A DNA stretch of 64,000 bases. Origin: Clavibacter nebraskensis NCPPB 2581 (lineage in GTDB: Bacteria; Actinomycetota; Actinomycetes; Actinomycetales; Microbacteriaceae). The notes beneath the pieces were generated by a model. That model was not told where the DNA came from, searched no databases, and saw only the letters and a list, made by a program, of their open reading frames with translations. The stretch lies in NCBI RefSeq assembly GCF_000355695.1, contig NC_020891.1:2976001-3040000 (forward strand), read 5' to 3'. Shown one piece after another: positions 1 through 8,019 of the stretch. Both the position numbers and the translations under genes were made by a program. Position 1 is the first letter of the stretch, and each line of letters begins with the position of its first letter.

Positions 1-65
1 CGGGACGACAGCGCGATGGTGCGCAGCATCTCCGCGGCGCCCGGTCGCGCGCGCACGTCACTCAT
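1..65 (-). CDS. crtEb: Lycopene elongase, N-terminal fragment (cut by window start)
   Basis: Only the first 21 codons are inside the window, from an ATG at 65 reading MSDVRARPGAAEMLRTIALS. The start lies in an ATGAGTGA string that overlaps the last codons of the preceding cyclase subunit by 8 nt, so it is the last visible gene of the carotenoid operon. In Corynebacterium the gene after crtYf is crtEb, a UbiA-type prenyltransferase that adds C5 units to both ends of lycopene. The identity rests on gene order and this short N-terminus; no domain is visible. Confidence 0.6.
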   Translation of the reverse strand, partial: MSDVRARPGAAEMLRTIALSS

Positions 66-426
66 GCGCTTCGATGCCGGAGACGCTGCGGCGGCGGCGC
101 AGCAGGTACCAGACCGCCGGCAGCAGCACGAGCGCGGCGACCGCGTAGGCGAAGTCCTCGATGGGCGCGACGCCGAGGATGAGGCCGACGAGCTTGTCGC
201 GGTCGTACCCGACGAGGCCGACCTGGATCATGATGTTGTCGAAGATCAGCGTCATCACGAGCAGGATCGCGACGGGCATCCGCCGGTACCAGTAGTACTC
301 GGGGTAGTCGAAGCGGCTGGATCCGTACGGGACCGCGTTCGCCTCGCGCAGCAGCAGCCGGCGGAACAGGAAGCCGACGACGGCGACGGGGATCAGGAAC
401 AGCAGGTCGAGCAGGAGGTAGCTCAT
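58..426 (-). CDS. crtYf: C50 carotenoid cyclase subunit CrtYf
   Basis: This 122-residue integral membrane protein has about three hydrophobic helices and carries PIED near residue 88, a proline/acidic motif of the small lycopene cyclase-domain family. In C. glutamicum CrtYe and CrtYf form a heterodimer that cyclises C50 flavuxanthin-type precursors; neither subunit is active alone. The ATG at 426 overlaps the upstream crtYe stop in an ATGA, indicating translational coupling. Whether the product ring is epsilon, beta or gamma cannot be told from sequence inspection. The start follows a GGGAGCGCG stretch that may act as a weak ribosome binding site. Confidence 0.85.
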   Translation of the reverse strand: MSYLLLDLLFLIPVAVVGFLFRRLLLREANAVPYGSSRFDYPEYYWYRRMPVAILLVMTLIFDNIMIQVGLVGYDRDKLVGLILGVAPIEDFAYAVAALVLLPAVWYLLRRRRSVSGIEAHE

Positions 427-767
427 CGGTTCGCGCGCTCCCTCGCCCGGGCGACATGGTGGTCGGCGAGCCGGCTGAACCCGTTCACGAGGTTCATCGT
501 GAGGTAGCAGAGCAGCGTGAGGAAGAAGACCTCCTCGACGGGCAGCTCGGGGCCCACGAGGATCCCCGTCATGAACGACGTCTCGCCGCGGAAGAAGATG
601 CCCTGCGAGATGCCCGCGACGTCCCACGCGAGGAAGAAGGCGACGCCGATGAGGGTCGTGAGCGCCGCTGCCGTGCGGTCGCGCCAGAAGAACAGGCGCC
701 AGCGACGGTCGACGAGCATCATGCAGCCGATCGAGACGAGCAGCAGCACGAGGTAGACGAGGCCCAT
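423..767 (-). CDS. crtYe: C50 carotenoid cyclase subunit CrtYe
   Basis: This 114-residue membrane protein contains the family signature PELPVEE at about residues 73-79 followed by FFLTLLCYLTMN. It is the first half of the heterodimeric C50 cyclase with CrtYf. The ATG at 767 shares one base with the stop of the desaturase upstream (TGATG), and its own stop overlaps crtYf in ATGA. The three cistrons therefore look translationally coupled. Two separately encoded half-size subunits distinguish this actinobacterial cyclase from the single-chain CrtY of Gram-negative bacteria. Confidence 0.87.
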   Translation of the reverse strand: MGLVYLVLLLVSIGCMMLVDRRWRLFFWRDRTAAALTTLIGVAFFLAWDVAGISQGIFFRGETSFMTGILVGPELPVEEVFFLTLLCYLTMNLVNGFSRLADHHVARARERANR

Positions 768-3397
768 CAGACCACCGGGCGGCCGACCGTGCGCACGAGC
801 GGCACGGCGCCCGGGCCGGTCGACGTGTCGCCGCGGAGGCGCTTCACGAGGATCTCCGCGCTGATCAGGCACATGGGCAGGCCGATGCCGGGGATGGTGG
901 ATCCGCCGGCGTAGTGCAGCCCGTCGACCTTCTTGCTCGTGTTCCCGGCGCGGAACATGGCCGACTGGCTGAGCGTGTGGGCGGGACCGAGGATGGTGCC
1001 CTTCCACGAGTGCAGGTCGGCGGCGAAGTCGCCGGGGCCCGAGGTGCGGCGGAGGACGATGCGCTCGGCGAGGTCGGGGATGCCGGCCCAGTCGCTGATC
1101 TGCTGGATGGCGCGGTCGGCGATCTCCTCGACCCGCGCGTCCCCGGCGCCGCCGATGCCGCCGCGACCGATGGTCGGGTCGGCGGGGATCGGGACGAGGA
1201 TGAAGACGTTCTCGTGGCCCTCGGGCGCGACCGACGGGTCGGTGGCGCTGGGCTTGCAGACGTAGATGCTCGCGGGATCCGGCACCGAGGTCGTGCCGCC
1301 CTTCGGCGGGAAGATGCGGGAGAAGTTCTCGTCCCAGTCCTCCGTGAACAGCAGCGTGTGGTGGTGCAGCTCGGGCAGGCCACCCTTCACGCCGAGGTAG
1401 ACGAGCACGGCGCCGGGTCCGGCGGTGGCCTTGTCCCAGTACGCCTGCGGGTAGGTGCGGAACGCCTCGGGGATGAGCTCGGTCTCCGTGTGGTGGAGAT
1501 CGGCGGTGGAGACGACCACGTCGGCCTCGAGGGTCTCGGTGCCGGCGTCGGTGGTGACCTGCACGCCGCGCGCCCGCGCCTTCCCGGCCTTCGTCGGCTT
1601 GGTGAGGATGCGCGAGACGGGCGCACCCGTGCGGATCTCGACGCCCTCGGCCCGCGCGACCCGCTCGATCGCGTCGATGACCGTGATGAGGCCGCCCTGC
1701 GGGTACAGCACGCCGTCCTCGAGGTCGAGGTGGCTCATCAGGTGGTACATGCTCGGCGCGAGCTTCGGCGAGGAGCCGAGGAAGACGGCCGGGTAGCCGA
1801 GGATCTGGCGGAGGCGGCGGTCCTTCACGTAGCGGGCCACGTGCGTCTCGAGCGGCGTGAGCAGCAGCTTCCCGAGCGTGCCGGTGCGGGTGACGACGTC
1901 GCGCTTCAGCAGCGGCCGGTAGTCGGCGAAGGTCGTGTAGAGGAAGCGCTTCTTGGCCATCTCGTAGACGTCCTTGGCGGAGTCGAGGTAGCGGGTCATC
2001 GCGGGACGGGATCCGGGCTCGACGCTCTCGAACAGGTCGAGGTTGGCCTCGCGCGAGTCGCGGATGACGATGGGCTCGCTCTCGCCCTCGAAGAGCACGC
2101 GGTAGCCGGGCAGGCGCACGAGGTCGAGCTGCTCGGCGGCGCTCGTGCCCAACAGACGGAAGAAGTGATCGAACACCTCGGGCATGAGGTACCAGCTGGG
2201 GCCGAGGTCGAAGCGGAAGCCGTCCTCCTCCCAGGAGCCGGCACGGCCGCCGACCTCGTCGTGGGCCTCGACGAGGGTGACGCGGTAGCCGTCGCGGGCG
2301 AGGAGCGACGCGGAGGCGAGGCCGGCGATCCCGCCGCCGATCACGATGGCGGTGGGTGCGGTCATGGCGCTCTCCTGCTGCTCGGGGTCGGACGGGGCAG
2401 GCTGGGTGGGGACGGGACGGGACGAGGGGGTGGGGCGGACGCCGTCGGCGCGGGGTCCGCGGGAGCGGCGCACGAGGCGGCCGTCGACTCCGGACGGCTC
2501 GGCGCCCGCGGCGGCGGCGAGAGCGATGCGGGCCTTGACGGGATCCGGCACCCGCACGCGCGTGCGCACGAGCTCGGACGCGGGGGTGTCGCGGAGGCGC
2601 ACGGCGAGCTCGGCGAACAGACCCTGCGCGAGCGCGACGGCGCGGCGGCTGGAGGCCGGGAGGTCCGGGATCACGGCGCCGGACATGCGGAGGTCGTGGT
2701 CGATGTCGTCGAGGATGCGCTCCTTGTCGGCCTCCGAGAAGGACGCGACGTCGACGCCGGGGAAGTAGCTGCGGCCGAGCGCGCCGTGGTCGGCGGCGAG
2801 GTCGCGCAGGAAGTTGACCTTCTGGAACGCGGCGCCGAGGCGCTTGGCGCCCTCCTCGAAGCGGATCCGCTCGGGGCGCGTGGTCGCGTGGCCGACCAGG
2901 AACGCGCGCAGGCACATGAGGCCGACGACCTCGGCGGATCCGTAGACGTACTCGGTGAAGGAGGCGGGCGTGTGCTCCATGCGCCGCAGGTCCATGCGCA
3001 TCGAGGCGAAGAACGGCGCGGTGAGCTCGGCGCCGAAGCCGGCGCGGCGGGCGGTGATCGCGAAGGCGTGCACGACGAGGTTGGTGCTGTAGCCGCGGAG
3101 CATGGCGTCCTCGGTCTCCTGCTCCAGCGCATCCAGCAGGGCCTCGACGTGCGCGGGATCCACTCCGGCACCGGCCGCGGCGCCGTCGACGATCTCGTCG
3201 GCCACGCGCACGAGCGCGTACACGTTCTCGATGTGCTGGCGGACGTCGGCGCCGAGCAGGCGCGACGCGAGCCCGAAGGAGGTGGAGTAGCGGCGGATGA
3301 CGACGGAGGCCGTCTCCTGCGCGACGCGGTCGTACTTCTCGAGGCCCGTGGGCGCCTCGGGGGCGGCGGGCCGGCGGCCGGGCAGGCGACGCGTCAT
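767..3397 (-). CDS. crtBI: Phytoene synthase-phytoene desaturase fusion (CrtB-CrtI)
   Basis: One open frame of 876 residues covers two enzymes normally made separately. Residues about 15-300 are squalene/phytoene synthase, with the DEIVDG and NFLRDLAADHG acidic motifs that bind diphosphate-magnesium. Residues about 345-876 are a CrtI desaturase with an N-terminal FAD motif (VIGGGIAGLASASLLARDG) and the C-terminal GGSTIPGIGLP signature. A Pro/Ser/Arg-rich linker of roughly 45 residues joins them, and no stop separates them. An internal ATG at 2365, preceded by AGGAGA at 5 nt spacing, begins exactly where a normal CrtI would, so free CrtI may also be made. The start at 3397 overlaps the crtE stop (ATGA). 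Together the two activities turn geranylgeranyl diphosphate into lycopene. Confidence 0.88.
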   Translation of the reverse strand: MTRRLPGRRPAAPEAPTGLEKYDRVAQETASVVIRRYSTSFGLASRLLGADVRQHIENVYALVRVADEIVDGAAAGAGVDPAHVEALLDALEQETEDAMLRGYSTNLVVHAFAITARRAGFGAELTAPFFASMRMDLRRMEHTPASFTEYVYGSAEVVGLMCLRAFLVGHATTRPERIRFEEGAKRLGAAFQKVNFLRDLAADHGALGRSYFPGVDVASFSEADKERILDDIDHDLRMSGAVIPDLPASSRRAVALAQGLFAELAVRLRDTPASELVRTRVRVPDPVKARIALAAAAGAEPSGVDGRLVRRSRGPRADGVRPTPSSRPVPTQPAPSDPEQQESAMTAPTAIVIGGGIAGLASASLLARDGYRVTLVEAHDEVGGRAGSWEEDGFRFDLGPSWYLMPEVFDHFFRLLGTSAAEQLDLVRLPGYRVLFEGESEPIVIRDSREANLDLFESVEPGSRPAMTRYLDSAKDVYEMAKKRFLYTTFADYRPLLKRDVVTRTGTLGKLLLTPLETHVARYVKDRRLRQILGYPAVFLGSSPKLAPSMYHLMSHLDLEDGVLYPQGGLITVIDAIERVARAEGVEIRTGAPVSRILTKPTKAGKARARGVQVTTDAGTETLEADVVVSTADLHHTETELIPEAFRTYPQAYWDKATAGPGAVLVYLGVKGGLPELHHHTLLFTEDWDENFSRIFPPKGGTTSVPDPASIYVCKPSATDPSVAPEGHENVFILVPIPADPTIGRGGIGGAGDARVEEIADRAIQQISDWAGIPDLAERIVLRRTSGPGDFAADLHSWKGTILGPAHTLSQSAMFRAGNTSKKVDGLHYAGGSTIPGIGLPMCLISAEILVKRLRGDTSTGPGAVPLVRTVGRPVV
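2363..2376 (-). promoter_or_regulatory. Internal ribosome binding site and ATG for stand-alone CrtI
   Basis: On the minus strand AGGAGA (2371-2376) lies 5 nt before an in-frame ATG (2363-2365) inside the crtBI frame. The residues after it, MTAPTAIVIGGG, are a normal CrtI N-terminus. The site suggests independent internal initiation, so the cell could make both a CrtB-CrtI fusion and free CrtI (532 residues). Confidence 0.6.
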
Positions 3398-4464
3398 CGG
3401 ATGCGCCCGAGCACGGACTCCGCGACGGGCGCGAGCTCCCGGCGGAGCGCCTCCGGCACGACCGGGTCGTCGAGGCGCGCGACGGCGGCGACCGCGAGAT
3501 CCCGCGCGACGCCCTCGGCGTAGGCCCGGGCGCCCGAGCTCTCCAGCACCGAGCGGACGAGCGCCGCCTCGCCGCGGGAGAGGTCGTCCTTGCCGACGAG
3601 CGCGCTGATCTCGCCCCACTCCGACGAGCGGACGGCGTGCGCGATGAGCACGGTGCGCTTCCCCTCGCGCAGGTCGCCGAGGTTGGTCTTGCCGGTCTCC
3701 TGCTCGTCGCCGAAGACGCCGAGCACGTCGTCGACCACCTGGTAGGCGATGCCGATGTCGCGGCCGAAGTCGCCGAGCGCCGCGACCACCTCGGGTCGCG
3801 CGCCCGCGAGCACGGCGCCCGCCTGCAGCGGCGCCTCGAACGAGTACACGGCGGTCTTGAGCCGCTCCATGCGGAGGATCTCTTCCACGCTCGGCACGTC
3901 GGCGGTGAGCGAGAACTCGACGTCGATGAGCTCGCCCGCGGCCGACGCGAACACGGCGTCGTCGAGGATCTCCAGGAGGTGCGACCGGGTGAGGTCGCGC
4001 ACGCCGCTCGCGTCGATGAGGCGGTACGCGTTCACGAGCGCGAGATCACCCGCGATGACGGCGGCCGACATGCCGCGATGCTCGGCGAGCGGCTGCGGCA
4101 GACCCTGCGTGGTGGCGATGTCGCGGTAGGCGCCGGAGACGTTGGGGCCGCCGCGCCGGGTGAAGTCGCGGTCGATGACGTCGTCGTGGACGATGAGCGC
4201 GGTGTGGAGCATCTCGAACGCGGCGCCGACGTGGGCCGCGGCCTGCACGTCCTGGCCGCCGAGGCCGTCGTACGCGGCCATGACCATGCGGGGCCGGAAG
4301 CGCTTGCCGCCGGCGGTGTTCGACTCGAGCGTGCGCCACAGCTTCACGTACTCGGAACCCATGACCTCGGCCCGCACGAGCGACCGCGCGAAGAACGCGT
4401 CCAGCACGCCGTTCACATGGGCCTGCCTCGTCGTGGAGACGGCAGCGAGGTTGGTGGCGTCCAC
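3394..4464 (-). CDS. crtE: Geranylgeranyl diphosphate synthase
   Basis: This 356-residue all-helical trans-prenyltransferase has the first aspartate-rich motif HDDVIDRD around residue 94 and the second region VVDDVLGVFGDEQETGK around residue 243. Both coordinate magnesium and the allylic diphosphate. It supplies C20 diphosphate for phytoene synthesis. The GTG start at 4464 has no ribosome binding site but has TAGGTT exactly 6 nt upstream, which suggests a leaderless transcript. It is the first gene of the carotenoid operon; its stop overlaps the crtBI start. idi is divergent 44 nt away and supplies the C5 precursor balance. Confidence 0.9.
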   Translation of the reverse strand: MDATNLAAVSTTRQAHVNGVLDAFFARSLVRAEVMGSEYVKLWRTLESNTAGGKRFRPRMVMAAYDGLGGQDVQAAAHVGAAFEMLHTALIVHDDVIDRDFTRRGGPNVSGAYRDIATTQGLPQPLAEHRGMSAAVIAGDLALVNAYRLIDASGVRDLTRSHLLEILDDAVFASAAGELIDVEFSLTADVPSVEEILRMERLKTAVYSFEAPLQAGAVLAGARPEVVAALGDFGRDIGIAYQVVDDVLGVFGDEQETGKTNLGDLREGKRTVLIAHAVRSSEWGEISALVGKDDLSRGEAALVRSVLESSGARAYAEGVARDLAVAAVARLDDPVVPEALRRELAPVAESVLGRIR

Positions 4465-4508
4465 GGATGAAACCTAACATCGTGGGGGTAACGGAAAGCA
4501 GGGAGCGC
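4465..4508. promoter_or_regulatory. Divergent crtE/idi promoter region
   Basis: Only 44 nt separate the crtE GTG from the idi ATG. On the minus strand TAGGTT (4471-4476) fits a TAnnnT -10 element 6 nt from the crtE start. On the plus strand TAACAT (4475-4480) could be the idi -10. The two hexamers share two bases, so polymerase binding in the two directions would be mutually exclusive. I see no good -35 hexamer. This is inference from sequence pattern only. Confidence 0.5.
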
Positions 4509-5081
4509 ATGCCACAGCACACCGAGCTCGTCGTCCTCCTGGACGACGACGGCGAGACCATCGGGACGGCGCCCAAGGCGACGGTCCACACCCGCGACAC
4601 CGCGCTGCACCTCGCGTTCTCGTGCCACGTCTTCGATGCGGAGGGGCGGATCCTCGTCACGCGCCGCGCGATCGGCAAGCTCACCTGGCCGGGGGTCTGG
4701 ACGAACTCGTTCTGCGGCCACCCCGCGCCCGACGAGGACATGGTCGAGGCCGTGCACCGCCGCGCCGAGCAGGAGCTGGGCCTCACGCTCGCGTCCGTCG
4801 AGCTCGTGCTGCCCGACTTCCGCTACCGCGCGACCGACGCCGCGGGCATCGTCGAGAACGAGATCTGCCCCGTGTTCCGCGCCGTCGCGGCCACGCCGGT
4901 GAATCCGCGGCCCGAGGAGGTCGGCGAGTACCAGTGGGTGGATCCCGAGGAGCTCATCCCCGCGGTCGCCCACACGCCGTGGGCCTTCAGCCCGTGGCTC
5001 ACGCTCCAGCTGCCGCTGCTGTACCCGGAGCACGCGGCCCACGTCGGGCTCGCGGAGGCGGCGGCGGTGCCCGCCGTCTGA
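4509..5081 (+). CDS. idi: Isopentenyl-diphosphate delta-isomerase (type I)
   Basis: This Nudix-fold enzyme of 190 residues interconverts isopentenyl and dimethylallyl diphosphate. The NSFCGHP segment carries the catalytic Cys and VENEICPVF carries the catalytic Glu, both intact. I chose the ATG at 4509 because CAGGGAGCGC lies just upstream and the protein then begins at the usual family position; an upstream in-frame ATG at 4467 would fall within the divergent promoter. It sits back to back with crtE, as expected for pathway precursor supply. Confidence 0.92.
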   Translation: MPQHTELVVLLDDDGETIGTAPKATVHTRDTALHLAFSCHVFDAEGRILVTRRAIGKLTWPGVWTNSFCGHPAPDEDMVEAVHRRAEQELGLTLASVELVLPDFRYRATDAAGIVENEICPVFRAVAATPVNPRPEEVGEYQWVDPEELIPAVAHTPWAFSPWLTLQLPLLYPEHAAHVGLAEAAAVPAV

Positions 5082-5096
5082 TCCGCACCCCGCACG

Positions 5097-5142
5097 ACGT
5101 CGAGGGGCCCGGCAGCGCGAACGCTGCCGGGCCCCTCGACGT
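5097..5142. terminator. Bidirectional terminator between idi and the patatin gene
   Basis: This is a perfect 21-bp inverted repeat (5097-5117 with 5122-5142) around a CGAA loop. It lies between two convergent genes, 15 nt after idi and 13 nt after the patatin stop. It has no T-tract, as is common for actinobacterial terminators. Confidence 0.85.
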
Positions 5143-5155
5143 GGTGCGGCGGGGA

Positions 5156-6037
5156 TCAGCCCCAGAACGCGCGGACCTCGTCGGCGACGCGCTCGGCCTG
5201 CGCACGGCCCGCCTCGGCGGAGGCCTTCCGGGTCGAGAGCAGGAGCGAGTTCTCGCCGAAGGCGGCCGTGCTCTCGGCGTCGGCCTGGATCACGAGCACG
5301 TCGGCCCGGCCGCGCAGCTGCTGCACGACGCCGGACAGCGTCGGGCCCATGCCGCTCTGCGGGGCCTCGGGGCCGCACGCGATGACGAGGATCCGCTCGT
5401 AATCGGCGACGACGTCGGCGTTCGTGCCGGAGCGCATGCCGCCGTCCATGTAGGGGCGGCCGTCGATGGTGACGGGCGGGAAGACGCCGGGCACGGCGCA
5501 GCTCGCGGCGGACGCCCGCACGAGGTCGGCGCCGGAGTCCTTGTCGAAGACGGTGAAGCGGCCCGTGCCGGCGTCGACCGCGGTGATGCGGAGGTCCTGC
5601 TCGGGCCAGTCGCGGATGGGCAGCAGCTGGCCGATGCGCTCGACGCTCGCCGCGTCGTCCACCTCGGGGTCGTACTCCTCGAGCGCGAACTCGCCGATCC
5701 TCTGGCGGGTGGGGATCTCGCCCGCGGTGCTCACGACGCCCTCGCCGATGACCTCGACCGTGCGCGCGAGGTCGCGGCTGCCGGTCGGCTCGGCCATGCC
5801 CGCCACGTCGACGAAGTGCTCGTCATAGGCGGCATCGATGGCGCCCGCGCGCAGGTTGATCGCGACGACGGATCCGGCCGAGGTGCCGACGACCGTGTCG
5901 GCCGCGCCCAGGTCGACGCCCGCCGCGATGAGGCCCGAGAGGAGGCCCGTCTCCCAGGCGATGCCGGCGACGCCTCCGCCGCCGAGGACGAGTCCCCGCG
6001 TCGTGCCCTGCTCGTCCGATGCCAGCGCTGCGCTCAC
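5156..6037 (-). CDS. Patatin-like phospholipase family protein
   Basis: This 293-residue protein has the three patatin hallmarks: the oxyanion loop GLVLGGGGVAG near the N-terminus, the nucleophile elbow VVGTSAGSV (Ser of the Ser-Asp dyad) near residue 50, and YMDGGMRS carrying the catalytic Asp near residue 190. There is no signal peptide or membrane segment, so it should act on lipid or acyl substrates in the cytosol. It is a single gene facing idi across the shared terminator. The true lipid substrate cannot be inferred. Confidence 0.85.
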   Translation of the reverse strand: MSAALASDEQGTTRGLVLGGGGVAGIAWETGLLSGLIAAGVDLGAADTVVGTSAGSVVAINLRAGAIDAAYDEHFVDVAGMAEPTGSRDLARTVEVIGEGVVSTAGEIPTRQRIGEFALEEYDPEVDDAASVERIGQLLPIRDWPEQDLRITAVDAGTGRFTVFDKDSGADLVRASAASCAVPGVFPPVTIDGRPYMDGGMRSGTNADVVADYERILVIACGPEAPQSGMGPTLSGVVQQLRGRADVLVIQADAESTAAFGENSLLLSTRKASAEAGRAQAERVADEVRAFWG

Positions 6038-6104
6038 GGCTGCTCCTCTCCCGGCCCGCCCCGTGCGGATCCTCGACCATCATCCACGAGCGCGGTGACC
6101 GCCA

Positions 6105-6131
6105 GGCGGACGGGAGCTGGACGCGGGCTCC
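6105..6131. repeat. 27-bp direct repeat, left copy
   Basis: Bases 6105-6131 (starting GGCGGACGGGAGCTGGACGC) recur identically and in the same orientation at 8020-8046. The two copies bracket the AbiE-like gene pair, and the span between them holds nothing else. I could not fold the repeat into a tRNA 3' end. It may be an insertion-site duplication or an attachment core. Confidence 0.85.
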
Positions 6132-6150
6132 GGCACCTCGACGACGATCC

Positions 6151-6921
6151 TCACGGACGCGCGACGTGCCGTCGGATGAGGACAGCCAGCCGACGTGGAT
6201 CGATCGCGAGCTGGCGCGCCGAACGGCCCGCGAGGCGGTCCGCGAGGGCATGCAGGTGCTGCGCGGCGTCTCGGCGGGCGCCGATGAGGCCCGGCTGCCC
6301 GAGCGCCCATGGACCGGCGGCGTCCCCATGCCGTTCGCGGACGTGGAGGAGGTTCGACAGGTCGGTGACGTCCTTCACCGTCTGCCCACCCCGGCCACGC
6401 CACGCATACGCTTTGAGCACCACGGCCGCCTCCAGTCCGGGGACGACCACCGACGTCGACAGCTCCGTCCCGTCCTGGAGCAGGAGCGACGCGTCGAGAT
6501 GCAGCGGGGACGCGACGGCGAGATGGAGACCGGGCATCGCATCGAGCCGGCGGCCGCCGTGGAGCGCATCGGAGAACCGACCGGTCAGGGTGGGGACGAG
6601 GAGATCGATCGTCGGCATCGGTTCGTCCTGTCCGAGCACGTATCTGTTCCCCGCGACATCCCGATAGCCGGCTGCGATGAGCGCCGCGTGCACGGAGCCG
6701 TCATCCGCGAGCTCGACGGGGATGCCCGCATCCGCATCACCTGTCCTCCGCTCGACGAAGCCCGGGCTCGGGAAGGCGGCGGTGATGAGTCCCACCATGT
6801 GGCCGCCGACCACGCGTGCATCGGGATGCGCCTCCAGCACCTTCGCGAGGTCGCGGAGCGCGATGAAGGCCGCGTCGTCCTCCGGCCCGCCTGCGACGAG
6901 GTGGGCGGTCGGCACGCTCAC
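6151..6921 (-). CDS. AbiEii-like nucleotidyltransferase, putative toxin
   Basis: This protein of about 256 residues has the layout of the AbiEii/AbiGii nucleotidyltransferase family. It shows VVGGHMV early, then RRTGDADAGIPVEL with the D-x-D metal pair (motif I-like), and VVLKAYAWRGRGGQTVKDVTDL with the conserved Lys and Asp residues later. AbiEii toxins transfer nucleotides to RNA or other targets and arrest growth. I chose the GTG at 6921, which overlaps the upstream gene's stop in GTGA; an ATG at 6957 is possible. The coupling to a winged-helix gene upstream fits a type IV toxin-antitoxin pair. Family assignment is by motif pattern only. Confidence 0.6.
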   Translation of the reverse strand: MSVPTAHLVAGGPEDDAAFIALRDLAKVLEAHPDARVVGGHMVGLITAAFPSPGFVERRTGDADAGIPVELADDGSVHAALIAAGYRDVAGNRYVLGQDEPMPTIDLLVPTLTGRFSDALHGGRRLDAMPGLHLAVASPLHLDASLLLQDGTELSTSVVVPGLEAAVVLKAYAWRGRGGQTVKDVTDLSNLLHVRERHGDAAGPWALGQPGLIGARRDAAQHLHALADRLAGRSARQLAIDPRRLAVLIRRHVARP

Positions 6922-7895
6922 GCGTCCCCGTGCCAGCCGGCGCCTCCGGGGTGCCATGCCCCGCGGAGGATCAGGGCGCGGATCCGCTCTGCCGCCTCCT
7001 GCTGGTCGCCGGTGCTTCCGGTGCGCTCGACATCATGCGCGGTGATGACGGGGTCGGCGAACCCCGGCTCGACGCCGAAGGCGCGCGCTGTCGCGAAGAG
7101 GGTCCTGTCCGCAGGGACGGTGATGGAGAGCGTGTGGTCGGCGGCGTCCGCGAGCGCGAAGCCGACTCTCGCCGCGTCGAGGCCGGTCGGGGCATATGCG
7201 GTGACCCGCTCGGGCTTCCTCCATGCGCTGATGCGTCGCGCGGCGAGATCACCGGACAGCACGACGCCGTCCTGCCCCTGCACCATCCGCGCCTGGGTCT
7301 CGAGGTCGCCGTCGTGCCACCAGTGGGTCGTGATGCCACCGGCTCCCGGGTATTCCTCGTCAGCGAGGCGGAGTAGCAGCGCCCGGTCGCCCGCCTCGAA
7401 GCCCCTCGCCGTCCGGATGACGCCGTCATCTAGACGTGTGAGCGACTGGGACACAGCGGATTGCGTGAGACCGAGCAATTCCGCGAGGTCCTGCTGCCGC
7501 CGGAAGCGCCCCCCGAGGAGGAGCGCGCGGGCCACGGCGAGCTGCCCGAAGGGGCGGCGGCCGCGCTTCGGCGCCGGACGGCGATCGGGTCGATCCGCGT
7601 GCGGCTCACGCGCGTCCATCCACGCGGCACCGGTCGAGAGGTCCAGGAAGATGAGTCGGGGATCCCGCATCGCGGCAGCCTGGAGTGACGGGGTGAGGCG
7701 GTCGACGACGTACAGGACACGCTCGTCGGGATGCAGCTGCTCGAGGTCGTCGCGGATGTCGGACGGGGTCGGGACGCGTCGAGTCGTTCCCCGGAGGACT
7801 CGGCGCCCGTCTGCCGAGCGGAATGCGATCGCGCTCTCCGGCACGAGGGACAACCCCGCTGCTTCCAGCTCGCCCAATGCCGTGCTCACATCCAT
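6918..7895 (-). CDS. AbiEi-like winged-helix protein, putative antitoxin
   Basis: This 325-residue protein has a helix-turn-helix at about residues 115-155 (DLAELLGLTQSAVSQSLTRL), preceded by an alpha/beta N-terminal region. A C-terminal region containing VVLSGDLAARRIS resembles the C-terminal domain of AbiEi antitoxins. Such antitoxins repress their own operon and neutralise the nucleotidyltransferase without direct binding. The start at 7895 is preferred over 7910 because GGAGGA lies immediately upstream at proper spacing. It is the first gene of a two-gene operon with a GTGA overlap. It is longer than canonical AbiEi (about 200 residues), so it may be a divergent or fused form. Confidence 0.55.
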   Translation of the reverse strand: MDVSTALGELEAAGLSLVPESAIAFRSADGRRVLRGTTRRVPTPSDIRDDLEQLHPDERVLYVVDRLTPSLQAAAMRDPRLIFLDLSTGAAWMDAREPHADRPDRRPAPKRGRRPFGQLAVARALLLGGRFRRQQDLAELLGLTQSAVSQSLTRLDDGVIRTARGFEAGDRALLLRLADEEYPGAGGITTHWWHDGDLETQARMVQGQDGVVLSGDLAARRISAWRKPERVTAYAPTGLDAARVGFALADAADHTLSITVPADRTLFATARAFGVEPGFADPVITAHDVERTGSTGDQQEAAERIRALILRGAWHPGGAGWHGDA

Positions 7896-7910
7896 CGCTT
7901 CCTCCGGCAT

Positions 7911-7950
7911 CAGTTTATGCAGATTCGACGCATTTTCTTATATGAGACCG
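7911..7950 (-). promoter_or_regulatory. AT-rich promoter region of the AbiE-like operon
   Basis: The 40 nt upstream of the antitoxin-like gene are strikingly AT-rich against the surrounding sequence. On the minus strand TCATATAAGAAAATG could provide a -10 element (TATAAG). A weak dyad, ATGC...GCAT, lies just downstream and could be an autoregulatory site. Inference from composition. Confidence 0.4.
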
Positions 7951-8019
7951 ATGCCGCCCCCGGCGAGGGTTGCCGCGCAGGCCGCGGGCACCCGCCTGGA
8001 GCGCAGGTCGGGAGCGCTC

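Noticed and set aside
914-3523. Very long open frame on the plus strand opposite crtBI
   Set aside because: It is a mirror of codon bias in a high-GC gene: the minus strand encodes well-recognised CrtB and CrtI motifs, and the plus-strand product has no domain.
6105-6131. 27-bp repeat as a tRNA 3' end (T-arm) fragment
   Set aside because: It can form a small stem but the loop length and the lack of a TTCGA-type loop do not fit a T-arm.
4622-6667. 681-residue plus-strand frame spanning idi and the patatin gene
   Set aside because: It overlaps two clear genes in another frame or strand and consists of Arg/Ala/Gly-rich low-complexity sequence.
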